Shown one piece after another: positions 43,619 through 53,255 of a DNA stretch of 56,381 nt (position 1 is the first letter of the stretch; every line of letters begins with the position of its first letter). The stretch spans positions 1-56,381 of the forward strand of contig CAIPFY010000254.1 in NCBI GenBank assembly GCA_903864435.1, written 5' to 3'. The translations under genes and the position numbers were made by a program. The DNA comes from an uncultured Chloroflexota bacterium. GTDB taxonomy: Bacteria; Chloroflexota; Anaerolineae; Aggregatilineales; Phototrophicaceae. The notes below the pieces were generated by a model, which saw only the letters and a list, made by a program, of their open reading frames with translations, was not told where the DNA came from and made no database searches.

Positions 43619-44797
43619 CTATTTGCCCGCCCGTTGGTAAAGGCGTTCCAGCGCCGCCGCGCCTGCATCCCACGTATGATACTGTTCCACATACTGGCGG
43701 CCAGCAGCGCCGATGGCGGCCCGCCGTTCCGCCGAAGCCAGCAAATCGAGGATATGCGCCGCGATTGCCGCCGCATCCTCACCTACTAGAATATCACGTC
43801 CGTTCGTGGTTTTCAGGGCGGAATTCGCTTGCGGCGAACACACAACCGGCGTGGACATCGCCATCGCTTCCAGCACCTTGTTCTGAATACCCACCCCGTA
43901 GCGAACCGTACTCAGCGCCACCGCCGCCTCTGCCAGATACGGACGCATATCCGGCACGGAACCCGTGACCGTAATTTGCGGGTGTTCCCCCATCGCCAGC
44001 ACTGCCGGGTCGGGGTCTTTGCCCACGATGTACAGTTCGGCGGCGGGCTGCCGCGCCCACACCAGCGGCATAATCTTGCTCACAAGGTCTTCTACCGCCG
44101 CGACATTGGCGTGGTAGCTCATTTTGCCCGTGAACACCAGCCGCAACGGATGGCGCGGCACGTTCAACGGCTGGAAGTAATCCAGATCAACCCCGTTAGG
44201 GATGACCGTGATATGGTCACTATCGCTGCCCAACTCCACCAGCGCCTTGCGATCCGCCTCGCTGGTGACGGTCACTTCGCGGAAACGCTGCGTCAGGCGG
44301 CCTTCAAAGCGGCGGGTGCGCTCCAGATCGAGCGTCGCCATCAAGCGACTTTTCAGGCTAGGTGCGTCTTGCAGCACCTTGCCGAACAGCAGCGAAATGC
44401 TATCCACCGAGTCGAACACGACGGGCAACCGCCCCAGCCGTTCCGCCAGCACCGCGCCGCGCAAATGCTCGATGTGCGCCGCGTCGAAACGCTCCGCCGC
44501 CAGCAAACGCTCCACCAACGCATTGAATGCCGATGACCGCGAATAAGCCGCCTGCACCGGCTGTCCGGTGGGCAGCGCCAGCACCCCGTTCAGCAACGTG
44601 CGGCTGCGGGGATGCGGCACGACATGCACCGCCGCGCAGATACTGCGCAGGCTGTCCAACGACTCGCCACTGTCACCGGGCGGTTGCAGCGCCGCCAGAG
44701 TCACCTCATGCCCGCGTGCCGCCAGCGCCCGCAAAAAATTATACGGGCGCACCCGGATGAGGGACGGAATGTAAGGAGAGATAAACAGCAGTTTCAT
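43619..44797 (-). CDS. Glycosyltransferase (GT-B, family 4-like)
   Basis: 392 residues. N-terminal acceptor domain starts LLFISPYIPSLIRVRPYNFL; the linker to the donor domain reads VIPNGVDLDYFQPLN, followed by VFTGKMSYHANVAAVEDLV, LYIVGKDPDPAVL, VTGSVPDMRPYLAEAAVALS and EAMAMSTPVVCSPQANSALK. The start overlaps the previous glycosyltransferase gene by 4 bp (ATGA). The pair probably extends the repeat unit. Sugar specificity is unknown. Confidence 0.9.
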   Translation of the reverse strand: MKLLFISPYIPSLIRVRPYNFLRALAARGHEVTLAALQPPGDSGESLDSLRSICAAVHVVPHPRSRTLLNGVLALPTGQPVQAAYSRSSAFNALVERLLAAERFDAAHIEHLRGAVLAERLGRLPVVFDSVDSISLLFGKVLQDAPSLKSRLMATLDLERTRRFEGRLTQRFREVTVTSEADRKALVELGSDSDHITVIPNGVDLDYFQPLNVPRHPLRLVFTGKMSYHANVAAVEDLVSKIMPLVWARQPAAELYIVGKDPDPAVLAMGEHPQITVTGSVPDMRPYLAEAAVALSTVRYGVGIQNKVLEAMAMSTPVVCSPQANSALKTTNGRDILVGEDAAAIAAHILDLLASAERRAAIGAAGRQYVEQYHTWDAGAAALERLYQRAGK

Positions 44798-46002
44798 CGT
44801 GCCGCCCCGCCTGCATACAACGCATCCAGCGGTTTACACGCCTGCCGGTAATCGTACTTCTGCTCTGCCGTCTGCCGTCCGCGTGTGGTGACGTGCTGAT
44901 TGAGCGCGGCATCCTTCAGCACGCGCACGGTGGCATCGGCAAAGGCGGCGGGGTCATCCGCCACCAGAATATCCTCGCCATGTGTGACAGCGATTCCCTC
45001 GCAGCCCACAGTGGTGCTGACCATCGGAATGCCCTGCGACAGCGCGTTCAGGATTTTGACACGCATCCCGCCGCCGGAGCGCAGCGGCACCACCATCATA
45101 CTCGAATCGCGCAGGTACGGCAGCGGGTCAGCCACGTAGCCCGTCACCGTCAACGAGGGGTCGGTTTTGGCGCGGTCGCTGATGCTGGCAGGCGGACGCG
45201 CCCCGATCAACGTGCAGCGCACATCCGGCACCTGCGCTTTCACGCGGGGGTAAATCTCATCGAGAAACCATGTGATGCCGTCAATATTGGGCGGCCAGTA
45301 CATCGTGCCAATGTGGACGATATGCGGGCCGCTGGGCTGACGCTGGATGAACGCCTGCTCATCGGTATCAATGGCGATGGGGATGACCGTCATATCGCTG
45401 CGAGCGCCGGCCTCCATCAGCGCGGCCTTATCTTCCTCACTCACCGCCGTGACCGCCTCGAACGCACGGCACAACTCGCCTTCGTATCGTTTCAGCAGCC
45501 GCCAATCGCGCAGCAAAATGTACTTCATCGGGCTGGTATAGGCCGTCGTTTCCGCCAGCCGCTTGTACAGCACCCACAGCGCATTGTGTAAATCCAGCAC
45601 GCGCCGACTGCGGGTGAAGGGCAGCGCGTACTGCCCCATATTGGTCTGGTCGGCGTGAACCACATCAAACGGTTCATCCTTCGTCAACGCGGCCAGTTCC
45701 GCCAGCGCCGCCTGCATCTCCGCCCGTTCATCACGCAGCATCATCCACGGTTGGCTGGTGAGCAGACTCTTGCCGAGGAAGGCTAGATCGCGCACCGGAG
45801 AACGGGTAATCGGCACGGTAATCACTTTTTCGCACAGCGATTCCAGATGGCGGATGTATTCCGGCTTGTCGGTATCGCGCACGAAAGACACCAGCGTAAC
45901 CCGATGCTGCCGCGCCAGATACTTCAGCACATAATAAGTCTTGACCTTCGGGCCGCTGTCAGGCGGATAAGGAAGCACTTGGGTGAGCAGCAAAACGCGC
46001 AT
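44794..46002 (-). CDS. Glycosyltransferase (GT-B, family 4-like)
   Basis: About 402 residues from ATG 46002 (MRVLLLTQVLPYPPDSGPKV); the frame continues to 46050 but has no better ribosome site. The acceptor domain includes VVHADQTNMGQYALPFTRS; the donor domain has HIGTMYWPPNIDGITWFLDE, LIGARPPASI, VTGYVADPLPYLRDSSMMVV and ALSQGIPMVSTTVGCEGIAV. It is homologous to the following glycosyltransferase, which it overlaps by 4 bp, suggesting an old duplication. Confidence 0.9.
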   Translation of the reverse strand: MRVLLLTQVLPYPPDSGPKVKTYYVLKYLARQHRVTLVSFVRDTDKPEYIRHLESLCEKVITVPITRSPVRDLAFLGKSLLTSQPWMMLRDERAEMQAALAELAALTKDEPFDVVHADQTNMGQYALPFTRSRRVLDLHNALWVLYKRLAETTAYTSPMKYILLRDWRLLKRYEGELCRAFEAVTAVSEEDKAALMEAGARSDMTVIPIAIDTDEQAFIQRQPSGPHIVHIGTMYWPPNIDGITWFLDEIYPRVKAQVPDVRCTLIGARPPASISDRAKTDPSLTVTGYVADPLPYLRDSSMMVVPLRSGGGMRVKILNALSQGIPMVSTTVGCEGIAVTHGEDILVADDPAAFADATVRVLKDAALNQHVTTRGRQTAEQKYDYRQACKPLDALYAGGAAR

Positions 46003-46105
46003 CTTAAGAAGCATCCCCTTTTCATGTTGTGCTGTGCGGATCAAATCCAATTCCTACGGCTATTCTAGCTCACCACGCCTATTCATCATCTGATAGGCCG
46101 ACAAT

Positions 46106-47410
46106 TTAGCCGATGGCCTGAAATTGACCCTGAATAATCTGCTGTGCCACCCGCTGCGCATGAGCAACGGTGGCATTGCTGGTCGGCAGTTCAGGATAGA
46201 CCTGACTGCTGTTCACCAGCGCCAAACCCGCGTAAGGGGTCATCACCGCTGGACGGTTCGCCAGCATCCCCACCGAATACACCGGTTCGACATAACGCGA
46301 ACGGCTGACCGCGAAATGCGATATCGAACGCTCATCAAACTGCGGGAAGATCATCTTCAGGTGCGATACCCACGCCTCGCGGATCACCTCATCCGAAACG
46401 CCCAACCAGTCGTTATCCGGCGCGGTAAATCGCGGCAGATGCACGACGGTATAGCCCTGATAGGAGGGATGCGGCATCTCGACTACAGTTGCAAACGGGA
46501 TAGTCGGGTCGGTCAGGTTCAGCGTCCAAAATTCGGAAAGCGGGCGATCCAGCACCATCACCGGACACACCAGCCCTAAATACTTGGTCGCGGCCAGCGA
46601 TGCGCGATATTCCGCCGATATGCCGGGTAACAGGGGCAGCAGCGCAGGCGTGGCAATCGCGGCAATCGTCAGGTCGAACTCCAGCGCGTTGCCAGTCGCC
46701 CGTATCCGCTGCACACGCCCATCCCCCAGTTCAATCTCCTGCACGCGGGTGTCATACTGAACATGCCCGCCACGCTCCACAAACGCCTTTGCCAGCGCCG
46801 TCACCAGCGAATAATGCCCGTGCCGCAGGTATCCGATTTTGCCTTCTAAACTCGGCATGCGGCGAATGGAGGACATGCGGTTCAGCCATGCCCAGATATA
46901 AGACGCGGCGACCCGATCATACACCCCGTCAAATTTCGCTTCGAGCAGTGGACGCCACAGGCGATCAAAGGCTTCAGGGCCGCAGTTCTGCAACAGCCAT
47001 TCCCCCGCAGATACCGCGTCCAGACTCGCCCAATCCGGTTTGCCCTGTGTACGGAGAATGAGCGTCCCCAAGCGCATCCGGTCACGGATGTTCAGCACAG
47101 GGAAGCTCAAGAAGTCTAGCAGGTTCGCCATCGAGTACAGTTTGTGTTCATGCACAAACCCGCTGGCAGCCTTCTGAAAGACAATCTCATCTTGCAGACC
47201 CATTCGCGCACACAGATCAAGCAACGCCAGATCACCGGACAAAATCGGGTTCTGGTAACGGGGGACGCGCATCTCGCCGAAATGTATTTCATCATTCAAG
47301 CCGCCGAGATGATTCCCCTGTTCAAGCAGTGTGACATCCAGACCGGACTCGCTGAGGAAATACGCGAGAGCGACCCCCATCAGGCCGCCGCCGATGATGC
47401 CAATTCGCAT
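46106..47410 (-). CDS. FAD-dependent oxidoreductase of the amine-oxidase/desaturase group
   Basis: 434 residues. The N-terminal FAD site is GIIGGGLMGVALAYFLSESG with LLEQGNHLGGL (a Rossmann GxGxxG variant and Arg/Gly fingerprint), and the conserved middle block WRPLLEAKFDGVYDRVAASY is that of protoporphyrinogen oxidase-like enzymes. In exopolysaccharide clusters such proteins are commonly annotated as protoporphyrinogen or UDP-galactopyranose-type oxidoreductases. The substrate is unknown. The upstream EamA gene ends 2 bp before it. Confidence 0.85.
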   Translation of the reverse strand: MRIGIIGGGLMGVALAYFLSESGLDVTLLEQGNHLGGLNDEIHFGEMRVPRYQNPILSGDLALLDLCARMGLQDEIVFQKAASGFVHEHKLYSMANLLDFLSFPVLNIRDRMRLGTLILRTQGKPDWASLDAVSAGEWLLQNCGPEAFDRLWRPLLEAKFDGVYDRVAASYIWAWLNRMSSIRRMPSLEGKIGYLRHGHYSLVTALAKAFVERGGHVQYDTRVQEIELGDGRVQRIRATGNALEFDLTIAAIATPALLPLLPGISAEYRASLAATKYLGLVCPVMVLDRPLSEFWTLNLTDPTIPFATVVEMPHPSYQGYTVVHLPRFTAPDNDWLGVSDEVIREAWVSHLKMIFPQFDERSISHFAVSRSRYVEPVYSVGMLANRPAVMTPYAGLALVNSSQVYPELPTSNATVAHAQRVAQQIIQGQFQAIG

Positions 47411-47412
47411 CG

Positions 47413-47850
47413 TTAGCCCGATTTCTTTTCGCTGCGTGCCACGATCAAGACGCCGGTGACAATGATGGCAAAGCCAACCACCCGGCTGAGAGTCACCTGC
47501 TCATGGAACAGGAAAGCGCCGCCCAGCAGCACCGCCATATAGGTCAGGCTGAGGAACGGATAGGCGAAACTGAGATCGGCTTTGGAGAGCGCCAGCAACC
47601 ACAGCACGGTGCTGACCAAGAAGATAGCGATCCCGACGATCAACAGGGGATTGGTCGCCATCCGAATTAGCGTTTCACCGGAGAACTGGACGCCGCCCGC
47701 GCCCAGACTGTTCATGCCGGCTTTCAGCACCAATTGGCCGACTGCGCCAAAGGCCACGCTGGATAAGACAAATCCAAGCGATTGCAGGTTGGCGCTGGGA
47801 GCAGCCGGTTTCACAGCGAGGTTTTCAGAAGCAGTTTCAGCGATAGTCAT
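47413..47850 (-). CDS. Small EamA-like (DMT superfamily) membrane protein
   Basis: 145 residues with four TM helices: GFVLSSVAFGAVGQLVLKAG, PLLIVGIAIFLVSTVLWLLA, FAYPFLSLTYMAVLLGGAFL and LSRVVGFAIIVTGVLIVARS. The single EamA-like half resembles the ArnE/ArnF or SMR-type subunits that flip lipid-linked sugars. Within this cluster it could help export an undecaprenyl-linked sugar, but no partner subunit is present. It lies just upstream of the oxidoreductase gene. Confidence 0.85.
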   Translation of the reverse strand: MTIAETASENLAVKPAAPSANLQSLGFVLSSVAFGAVGQLVLKAGMNSLGAGGVQFSGETLIRMATNPLLIVGIAIFLVSTVLWLLALSKADLSFAYPFLSLTYMAVLLGGAFLFHEQVTLSRVVGFAIIVTGVLIVARSEKKSG

Positions 47851-47963
47851 GTGTTGTACCTAGTGAATGTTACGTTCCAAACGACATTCACAAGGTAGCA
47901 AGCGCACCTAACACAAACCTATCGCGTCCACGCCCCGCCCCTATCGTTCGCCCAAACGCGGAC

Positions 47964-49529
47964 TCAGCGGCGGTAGCGCAGCATGACGAGAATGCCCGCA
48001 CAGAACACCAGCGCGAACAATGCGCCGCCTAGCAAAACCTGCATCGCGTAATTGTCGGCGGTTTGCATCGGCGTCTCGTTCACGTTCTCAATCGGGCGCA
48101 CCGTCGGCTGCGGCGTGGATGTAGACTCGAAGAACTGGAACGGCGTGGCGGAAGGCAGCGGGGTGAGCGTGGGCGCAAAGGTCGGCAACGGCTGTTCGGA
48201 CAGATTCCCCGGAAGATGGCTGTAGTACACACGCAAATCGCGGGTGAAATCCTCATTCGAGAGCTGCTGATTTTCACGGATGCCGCGAACGAACCATGAC
48301 AGGTGAATATCGTTCGAGGGGCCGATAGCCGCCTTCGGCCATTCGGGGCGCATGGAAGGGTCATAAAAGACGCGCTGCGGTGCCAGCCATATCCCCTGCT
48401 GGTAAATCACATGGTAGAGAGCAGCGTTGGCGCGGCTGTTTTCGTTGGGCTGCCCCGCCGCGAACAGATGAATGCGCCCCTGCCGGTCGGTTTGCAACTC
48501 GTACATATCCAGCGGGGTATCGTTCAGTTCACGCGCCACCAAGCCGGGAATCGGCTGCGGCGGCGTCCACGTTTTCATATCCTGCGTGACCTGATAATAA
48601 ATCTTCCGGTCAAAATCCGTTGAATAACGCCAGACGACCAGCAGTCCCCCGCCGCGTATCTCGGCGGCGATCAACTGAATCGGACGCCGGTCTAAGTTAG
48701 CGCCCCCGTCCAGAATCAGCGGCGCTGACCAGCTCAAGCCGCCATCGGATGAATGGGCAATGCGTACATCTTTCGGCGCACCGCGCCCCACATACCAGTC
48801 AGCACCTTCATCCCATGTGACATACAGGTTACGCTCGCTGCCCCGGAAGATGTTCACACGGTCAGCGCCGGTATTCGGGTCAATCGAAAAGGGAACTGGA
48901 TTGCTCCATGTATTTCCGCCATCGGTCGAACGGCGATAAAACAGGTCATAGCACAGGGCGCAGGGGCTGGCCTCGGCATTCAGCAACTTGGGCTTAATCA
49001 CATCCACCCAACCGCTGGCGACCACATGCAGCACATTGGCATCATCGGCCTGCATATCCACATAATAGCCGTTGTCGTCAATCACATGACCTTTAGACCA
49101 GCTCGCGGCATTATCGGCCAGCAGCCCGTAAGTGCCCGCCACAAAATGCTGAACACCAGCGCGAAGCACCACATACAGCATCCCGTCATTGGTTACAGCC
49201 AGCGCGTTACGCACGGTGTAACCCCCAATCGCGGTATAGATCACATTGTTGGGCGTTGTCCACGTCCCATCCGGGCTGCGGCGCGAGTACCACAGCGTAT
49301 CGCGGCTCACCCCGTCCGAACTGGCGGCGCTGTCGTACCATGCCATGTGCAGGTAGCCCTGATTATCCAGCGTGACAGACTGCCACCAGCCCCGGCTGAT
49401 TTCCTGCGGCGATGACCAGCGTTCGATCCCGTCGCTCTGTCCGTAGGCCACCATCAGCGGAAGCAGCATGAGCAGCAGGCCGCCGATCAGCAGCGCCCGC
49501 CGGTTGACAAAGGCGTTCAATAAAGTCAT
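47964..49529 (-). CDS. Surface-anchored sialidase-like beta-propeller
   Basis: 521 residues from ATG 49529, which overlaps the upstream gene stop (ATGA). It has an N-terminal signal or anchor (LLIGGLLLMLLPLMVAYGQS). Propeller blades include RRSTDGGNTWSNPVPFSID and IAHSSDGGLSWSAPLIL, matching the Asp-box SxDGGxTW of sialidases/BNR repeats. A Thr/Pro-rich stalk (PTFAPTLTPLPSATPF) leads to a C-terminal TM helix (VLLGGALFALVFCAGILVML). It should sit on the outer face of the cell. Catalytic sialidase residues were not all found. Confidence 0.85.
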   Translation of the reverse strand: MTLLNAFVNRRALLIGGLLLMLLPLMVAYGQSDGIERWSSPQEISRGWWQSVTLDNQGYLHMAWYDSAASSDGVSRDTLWYSRRSPDGTWTTPNNVIYTAIGGYTVRNALAVTNDGMLYVVLRAGVQHFVAGTYGLLADNAASWSKGHVIDDNGYYVDMQADDANVLHVVASGWVDVIKPKLLNAEASPCALCYDLFYRRSTDGGNTWSNPVPFSIDPNTGADRVNIFRGSERNLYVTWDEGADWYVGRGAPKDVRIAHSSDGGLSWSAPLILDGGANLDRRPIQLIAAEIRGGGLLVVWRYSTDFDRKIYYQVTQDMKTWTPPQPIPGLVARELNDTPLDMYELQTDRQGRIHLFAAGQPNENSRANAALYHVIYQQGIWLAPQRVFYDPSMRPEWPKAAIGPSNDIHLSWFVRGIRENQQLSNEDFTRDLRVYYSHLPGNLSEQPLPTFAPTLTPLPSATPFQFFESTSTPQPTVRPIENVNETPMQTADNYAMQVLLGGALFALVFCAGILVMLRYRR

Positions 49530-50998
49530 AGGCGTTCGTTCATCCCAACCGGCACCAATGCTGCGGATTGCGAGGATTGTTCCTTCAGCAAGTAGTAAAA
49601 AGCAACCGTGAGGCCAGAAATCATCCAGGGCCAAATGGTATAGTCAATTCCAGCCAACCCCTGCGTATAGGCGAAAGGAGTCACCCAGTCGCCGAGCATC
49701 ATGGTAGGAAAGACGATGACATAGCACCCGATGAGCGAAATACCCAGCCCGTGCTCAAAATTCCCGCGTGGTAAAAGCTGATACATGCGCCAGACCATGA
49801 TGGCCTGCGCCAGCCAGAATGCCATAAAAGTAGTGATTCCGGTGACGCCGGTCTGAGCGATGATGTCAATGTAATTGTTATGCGAAAGCTGGTACATGAA
49901 GCCCAAGTAGGTCGAGAAATACATCTCGTAGCCGGCTGGCCCCGTCCCGAACAGCAAATGGCGTCCGGTGAGGTTGAAGACCTCGCTCCACGCATTCGAG
50001 CGCGTCTGACCGGAAATGGTGTTTTCTTCCTGAAACGTCTCTGCGAAAAACGCGAGATTGACGACATACAACGAAACCACAAGAACCACAGCGATGATGA
50101 ACAACTTGCGCGAATAAAACCACAGCAGCACGCCGAGTCCGGCCATCAGCGGCACCCAGCCGCTTAACCACGAAATCGCCGTGCCAAAGGTGATATAAAC
50201 CCATCCGCCCACCAGCACCATCAGCGCCACCCGCGCCCGCCGATCCAGATCGTGGTTGAACAACACCTGCCCCATCGCAAACAAGCCCACCCACGCCGCA
50301 AACTGCCCCCGATCGTTCAGCAGCGGGAAGGACACACGCGCCAGATTCGTCACCAGATTCACGAAGCCGGCCACGACAAACAGCAGCACAAACCCGCGAA
50401 TGAGCTTCATGGAACGCACATGATAGGCGAACAGGATATAGGTGGCGGGCGAAACGACAAGAATCACAGTGGACATCAAACGCGGAAACGGGCGAGCGTC
50501 AAAAACGTATTTCACGCTAGGTTCGACGTATTCCATGCTCCAAAAGTACGAGATGACCGCCACACACATGAACATGAATGCCGGCAGGTTCGCCGTTGAA
50601 GGCCGCACCTCCATCTTGCGATCCACCAGCACCATCTTCATCACCCAGATGAGCAGCCACCCCATGAGAAACAGGAACGCGAATGTGAGTTTAGTGGCGG
50701 TACCGGTACTCATGCCCTCATGAACAAACAACGACAGGCTCAACACCAGCACGCCGCCGAGGTGCATGTTCATATAGAGGAACACAAAACCGGCAAAGGC
50801 GACCGCAATCAGCAAGGGGAACATCGCCATCAGCGGATTGCCGCCGGTTTCCAGCCCCCGGAAGGTATAGCCCGCCGCCACCGAGAGCGCCAAACACATC
50901 GTTACCAGCACCACGCGAATCGTGAGGCTGGAATAACGGTCGAGGAAGTAGTAGCGCAGTTTGCCGATGACTTCCGAGCGCCCAAACAAGGCTAACAT
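49526..50998 (-). CDS. O-antigen ligase/polymerase-family membrane protein
   Basis: 490 residues with about 10-12 TM helices. The Wzy_C signature region contains GTGPAGYEMYFSTYLGFMYQ and LSHNNYIDIIAQTGVTG, with the conserved H-N-x-Y-I. It polymerises or transfers lipid-linked glycans at the outer face. It starts directly after the stop of the kinase gene (no spacing) and overlaps the surface-propeller gene by 4 bp. Confidence 0.9.
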   Translation of the reverse strand: MLALFGRSEVIGKLRYYFLDRYSSLTIRVVLVTMCLALSVAAGYTFRGLETGGNPLMAMFPLLIAVAFAGFVFLYMNMHLGGVLVLSLSLFVHEGMSTGTATKLTFAFLFLMGWLLIWVMKMVLVDRKMEVRPSTANLPAFMFMCVAVISYFWSMEYVEPSVKYVFDARPFPRLMSTVILVVSPATYILFAYHVRSMKLIRGFVLLFVVAGFVNLVTNLARVSFPLLNDRGQFAAWVGLFAMGQVLFNHDLDRRARVALMVLVGGWVYITFGTAISWLSGWVPLMAGLGVLLWFYSRKLFIIAVVLVVSLYVVNLAFFAETFQEENTISGQTRSNAWSEVFNLTGRHLLFGTGPAGYEMYFSTYLGFMYQLSHNNYIDIIAQTGVTGITTFMAFWLAQAIMVWRMYQLLPRGNFEHGLGISLIGCYVIVFPTMMLGDWVTPFAYTQGLAGIDYTIWPWMISGLTVAFYYLLKEQSSQSAALVPVGMNERL

Positions 50999-53011
50999 TT
51001 ACTGCGAGTCCTCGTCCTGCTGTGCTTTTTCGCTACCCCGCGCCGCCGCCAGCAGCTTATCGCGCTGACCGCGCAGCAAGTCGGGGATTTTGCCGCTGGC
51101 AGGTTTCCCGGTCGGGGCAGGCAATTCTACCGTCACCGAAGGCTGCTGCGGGTTGGATTGCCCGCTAGTCAGTTTCGATACGGTCTGACGCGGGATTCGT
51201 TCCAGCAGGTTCATAATCTCGGTTTCCCGAATCCAACGGCGGCGGCTATGCGTTTCGACCTTGAGATAACCTGTTTTGATCCAGTCCTCAATCGTATCCG
51301 TCGTCACGCCCAACTGCACCGCCGCCGCTAACACGCTGTACAAGCGCACGCCGTCCTCAGCCAGATTGACGTTGGCGTTCAACTTAAAGCGGCGCGTCCC
51401 GGCAGCGGCAATCTCGCGGCTCAAATGATCCGGGCTGATCGCCAGTGTGCGCCGGTAGTAAGGACGGTTGTAGGAACTGGTCACTTGCAGCGGCAGGCGA
51501 TTGAACACCACACCGAAAATATTCGCCTTGTGGGACTGCTCGAACATCTGCAACACGCGCTGAAGCCCCCGGTGGGTGGTGCGCTGCGCATGAACCACAA
51601 TCAACACACCGTCGCTGTGTTCCGCAAGGAAAGCGGTATCGGGGCCGCCAATCGCTGGCACCGCATCGAACACCACCATATCGAACTGCTTCTTGAGGGC
51701 ATCCACTAACATCTGCAAACGCGGCCCGCTCAAGAGCGACGCCGGATCGCCGGTGGCGCGACCACAGGGCAAAATGGCGAGGTTTTCGTAGCCGCTTTCC
51801 AACACCGAACGCGAGATCAGCACGCCGATATCATCCCGGCCTGCCAGAATGTCCGACAATCCCATCACGTTCGGCAGGCGGAACAACTCGTGCAAATTCC
51901 CCTTGCGGATGTCGCCATCCACCAGCAGCGTCCGCAAACCGGACTGCGCCCATGCCAGCGACAGGTTCGAGGCGGTGACAGTCTTGCCGTCGCCTGAGTC
52001 GTAGCTGCTCATGGTCATCACGCGGGGGGGCTTTCCGCCCGCCGCCAGCACAATCTTGGCGCGAAGCTGCCGCATCACTTCGCTCTCGATGGCTTCCGGC
52101 ATGGTTATCATGTACAACGGCAACTTGGGACGCGGCACGATGCCCAGCGGCCCCAGCACTTTCACGCCGTCCACCATATCCACACTATCTTGCCACTGAA
52201 GGCGATCATCAAAGAATGCAATCAGCACAATCGTCGCTAACGAAATCACCAACCCCGCCACACCGGACAGCAGCACACTGGTGATGGAACCGGTGACGCG
52301 CATGGCATTCTGCGCCGTCGCCACATCGTAGATTTGCAGCGCCCCGCTGGGATCGTTTAGAGTGGCGCTCATATCGGCATACAGCTTTTGAACGTCTTGC
52401 AGCGCCTTCTGCGTGGTGGTCTGGTCTTCGAGGTTCTGCGCGATGTCCACAGCCGAAGTCATGCTTGCGCCCGCCGAAAGCAACTGGTTGTACTTATCCT
52501 GAAGCTCGGTAATCTGCTGTTCGAGTTTGCGCAACTGCTGCCGCTTGAACTCGGTTTCCTGCGAAACTTTTTCGGTGGGACTCTGGGTAATCACTTCCTG
52601 CGCCACCGCGTTCACGATGTCCGCAGCGCGAATCGCATCGGTATCCGCCATCCAGATTTCCAGCAGGGGCAGGTTACGATCCGGCACAGCGGAAACCCGC
52701 TCCCCCAGATCAGCCGCGCTGACGTTAAGGTTCAATTTCTCAATCACGGGCTGCAACACGCGGTCACGGGTGGTCAGTCCGGCGTAGATCGTCATCAAAT
52801 CCTGAAGGGACGAGAAACCAGTGGGGTCTTGCAGGGCGGTGCCAATGTTTTGCCCGAACCAGATGGTCGCGCGGGCATAATACACATCCGGCTGACGCGC
52901 ACGAATAAACGCGCCTACGCCCGCACCCAATGCGACAGACAGAAGGATGAGCCACCACCATTTCAAGACGAGCTTGAAGGCGATTTGAAACGGTGCGGAT
53001 GCAGATTTCAC
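50999..53011 (-). CDS. Wzz/BY-kinase fusion with a C-terminal helix-turn-helix domain
   Basis: 670 residues. The Wzz-type part has TM1 at 18-36, a coiled coil at 150-215 and TM2 at 244-266. The BY-kinase domain has Walker A SSYDSGDGKT (336-345), Walker A' LLVDGDIR (362-369), Walker B VVFDA (446-450), and a Tyr cluster Y514/Y518/Y519 (YNRPYYRR). Residues 556-606 form a MerR/excisionase-like helix-turn-helix (AAAVQLGVTTDTIEDWIKTG, then WIRETEIMNLLER), which is unusual in this family. It probably controls polysaccharide chain length, with an added DNA- or protein-binding output. Confidence 0.92.
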   Translation of the reverse strand: MKSASAPFQIAFKLVLKWWWLILLSVALGAGVGAFIRARQPDVYYARATIWFGQNIGTALQDPTGFSSLQDLMTIYAGLTTRDRVLQPVIEKLNLNVSAADLGERVSAVPDRNLPLLEIWMADTDAIRAADIVNAVAQEVITQSPTEKVSQETEFKRQQLRKLEQQITELQDKYNQLLSAGASMTSAVDIAQNLEDQTTTQKALQDVQKLYADMSATLNDPSGALQIYDVATAQNAMRVTGSITSVLLSGVAGLVISLATIVLIAFFDDRLQWQDSVDMVDGVKVLGPLGIVPRPKLPLYMITMPEAIESEVMRQLRAKIVLAAGGKPPRVMTMSSYDSGDGKTVTASNLSLAWAQSGLRTLLVDGDIRKGNLHELFRLPNVMGLSDILAGRDDIGVLISRSVLESGYENLAILPCGRATGDPASLLSGPRLQMLVDALKKQFDMVVFDAVPAIGGPDTAFLAEHSDGVLIVVHAQRTTHRGLQRVLQMFEQSHKANIFGVVFNRLPLQVTSSYNRPYYRRTLAISPDHLSREIAAAGTRRFKLNANVNLAEDGVRLYSVLAAAVQLGVTTDTIEDWIKTGYLKVETHSRRRWIRETEIMNLLERIPRQTVSKLTSGQSNPQQPSVTVELPAPTGKPASGKIPDLLRGQRDKLLAAARGSEKAQQDEDSQ

Positions 53012-53133
53012 GAATCTTACCTCACTGACTCAGGGCAATCTTAAAGGCATTGTACAAGTTATTTCGATGAACTAACAACACCCTAAACGCCGTGTACGGT
53101 ATTCGGACGCTCCGGCAGAAAGGTCGAACCAGT

Positions 53134-53169
53134 CGCGGTCTGTCCCCGTAAATGAGGGAGCAGACCGCG
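53134..53169. terminator. Strong stem-loop between the GAF and BY-kinase genes
   Basis: CGCGGTCTG and CAGACCGCG are perfect 9-bp arms, extended by TCCC/GGGA. It has no U-run on either strand, so it is a likely transcript stabiliser or rho-type boundary. Confidence 0.5.
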
Positions 53170-53255
53170 CCACAGCCAACAGCTTTGCCCTACGCGCATT
53201 TCCGAACACTTCCACGCCGTGCGATGCAGAAGCGGTGCAGCAGTGGAATGCAAAC

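Noticed and set aside
42242..43789. 515-residue plus-strand open frame
   Set aside because: It is antisense to the sugar-phosphate transferase, rich in His/Gln/Arg/Pro as expected for a reverse-strand reading of a GC-rich gene, and has no recognisable domain.
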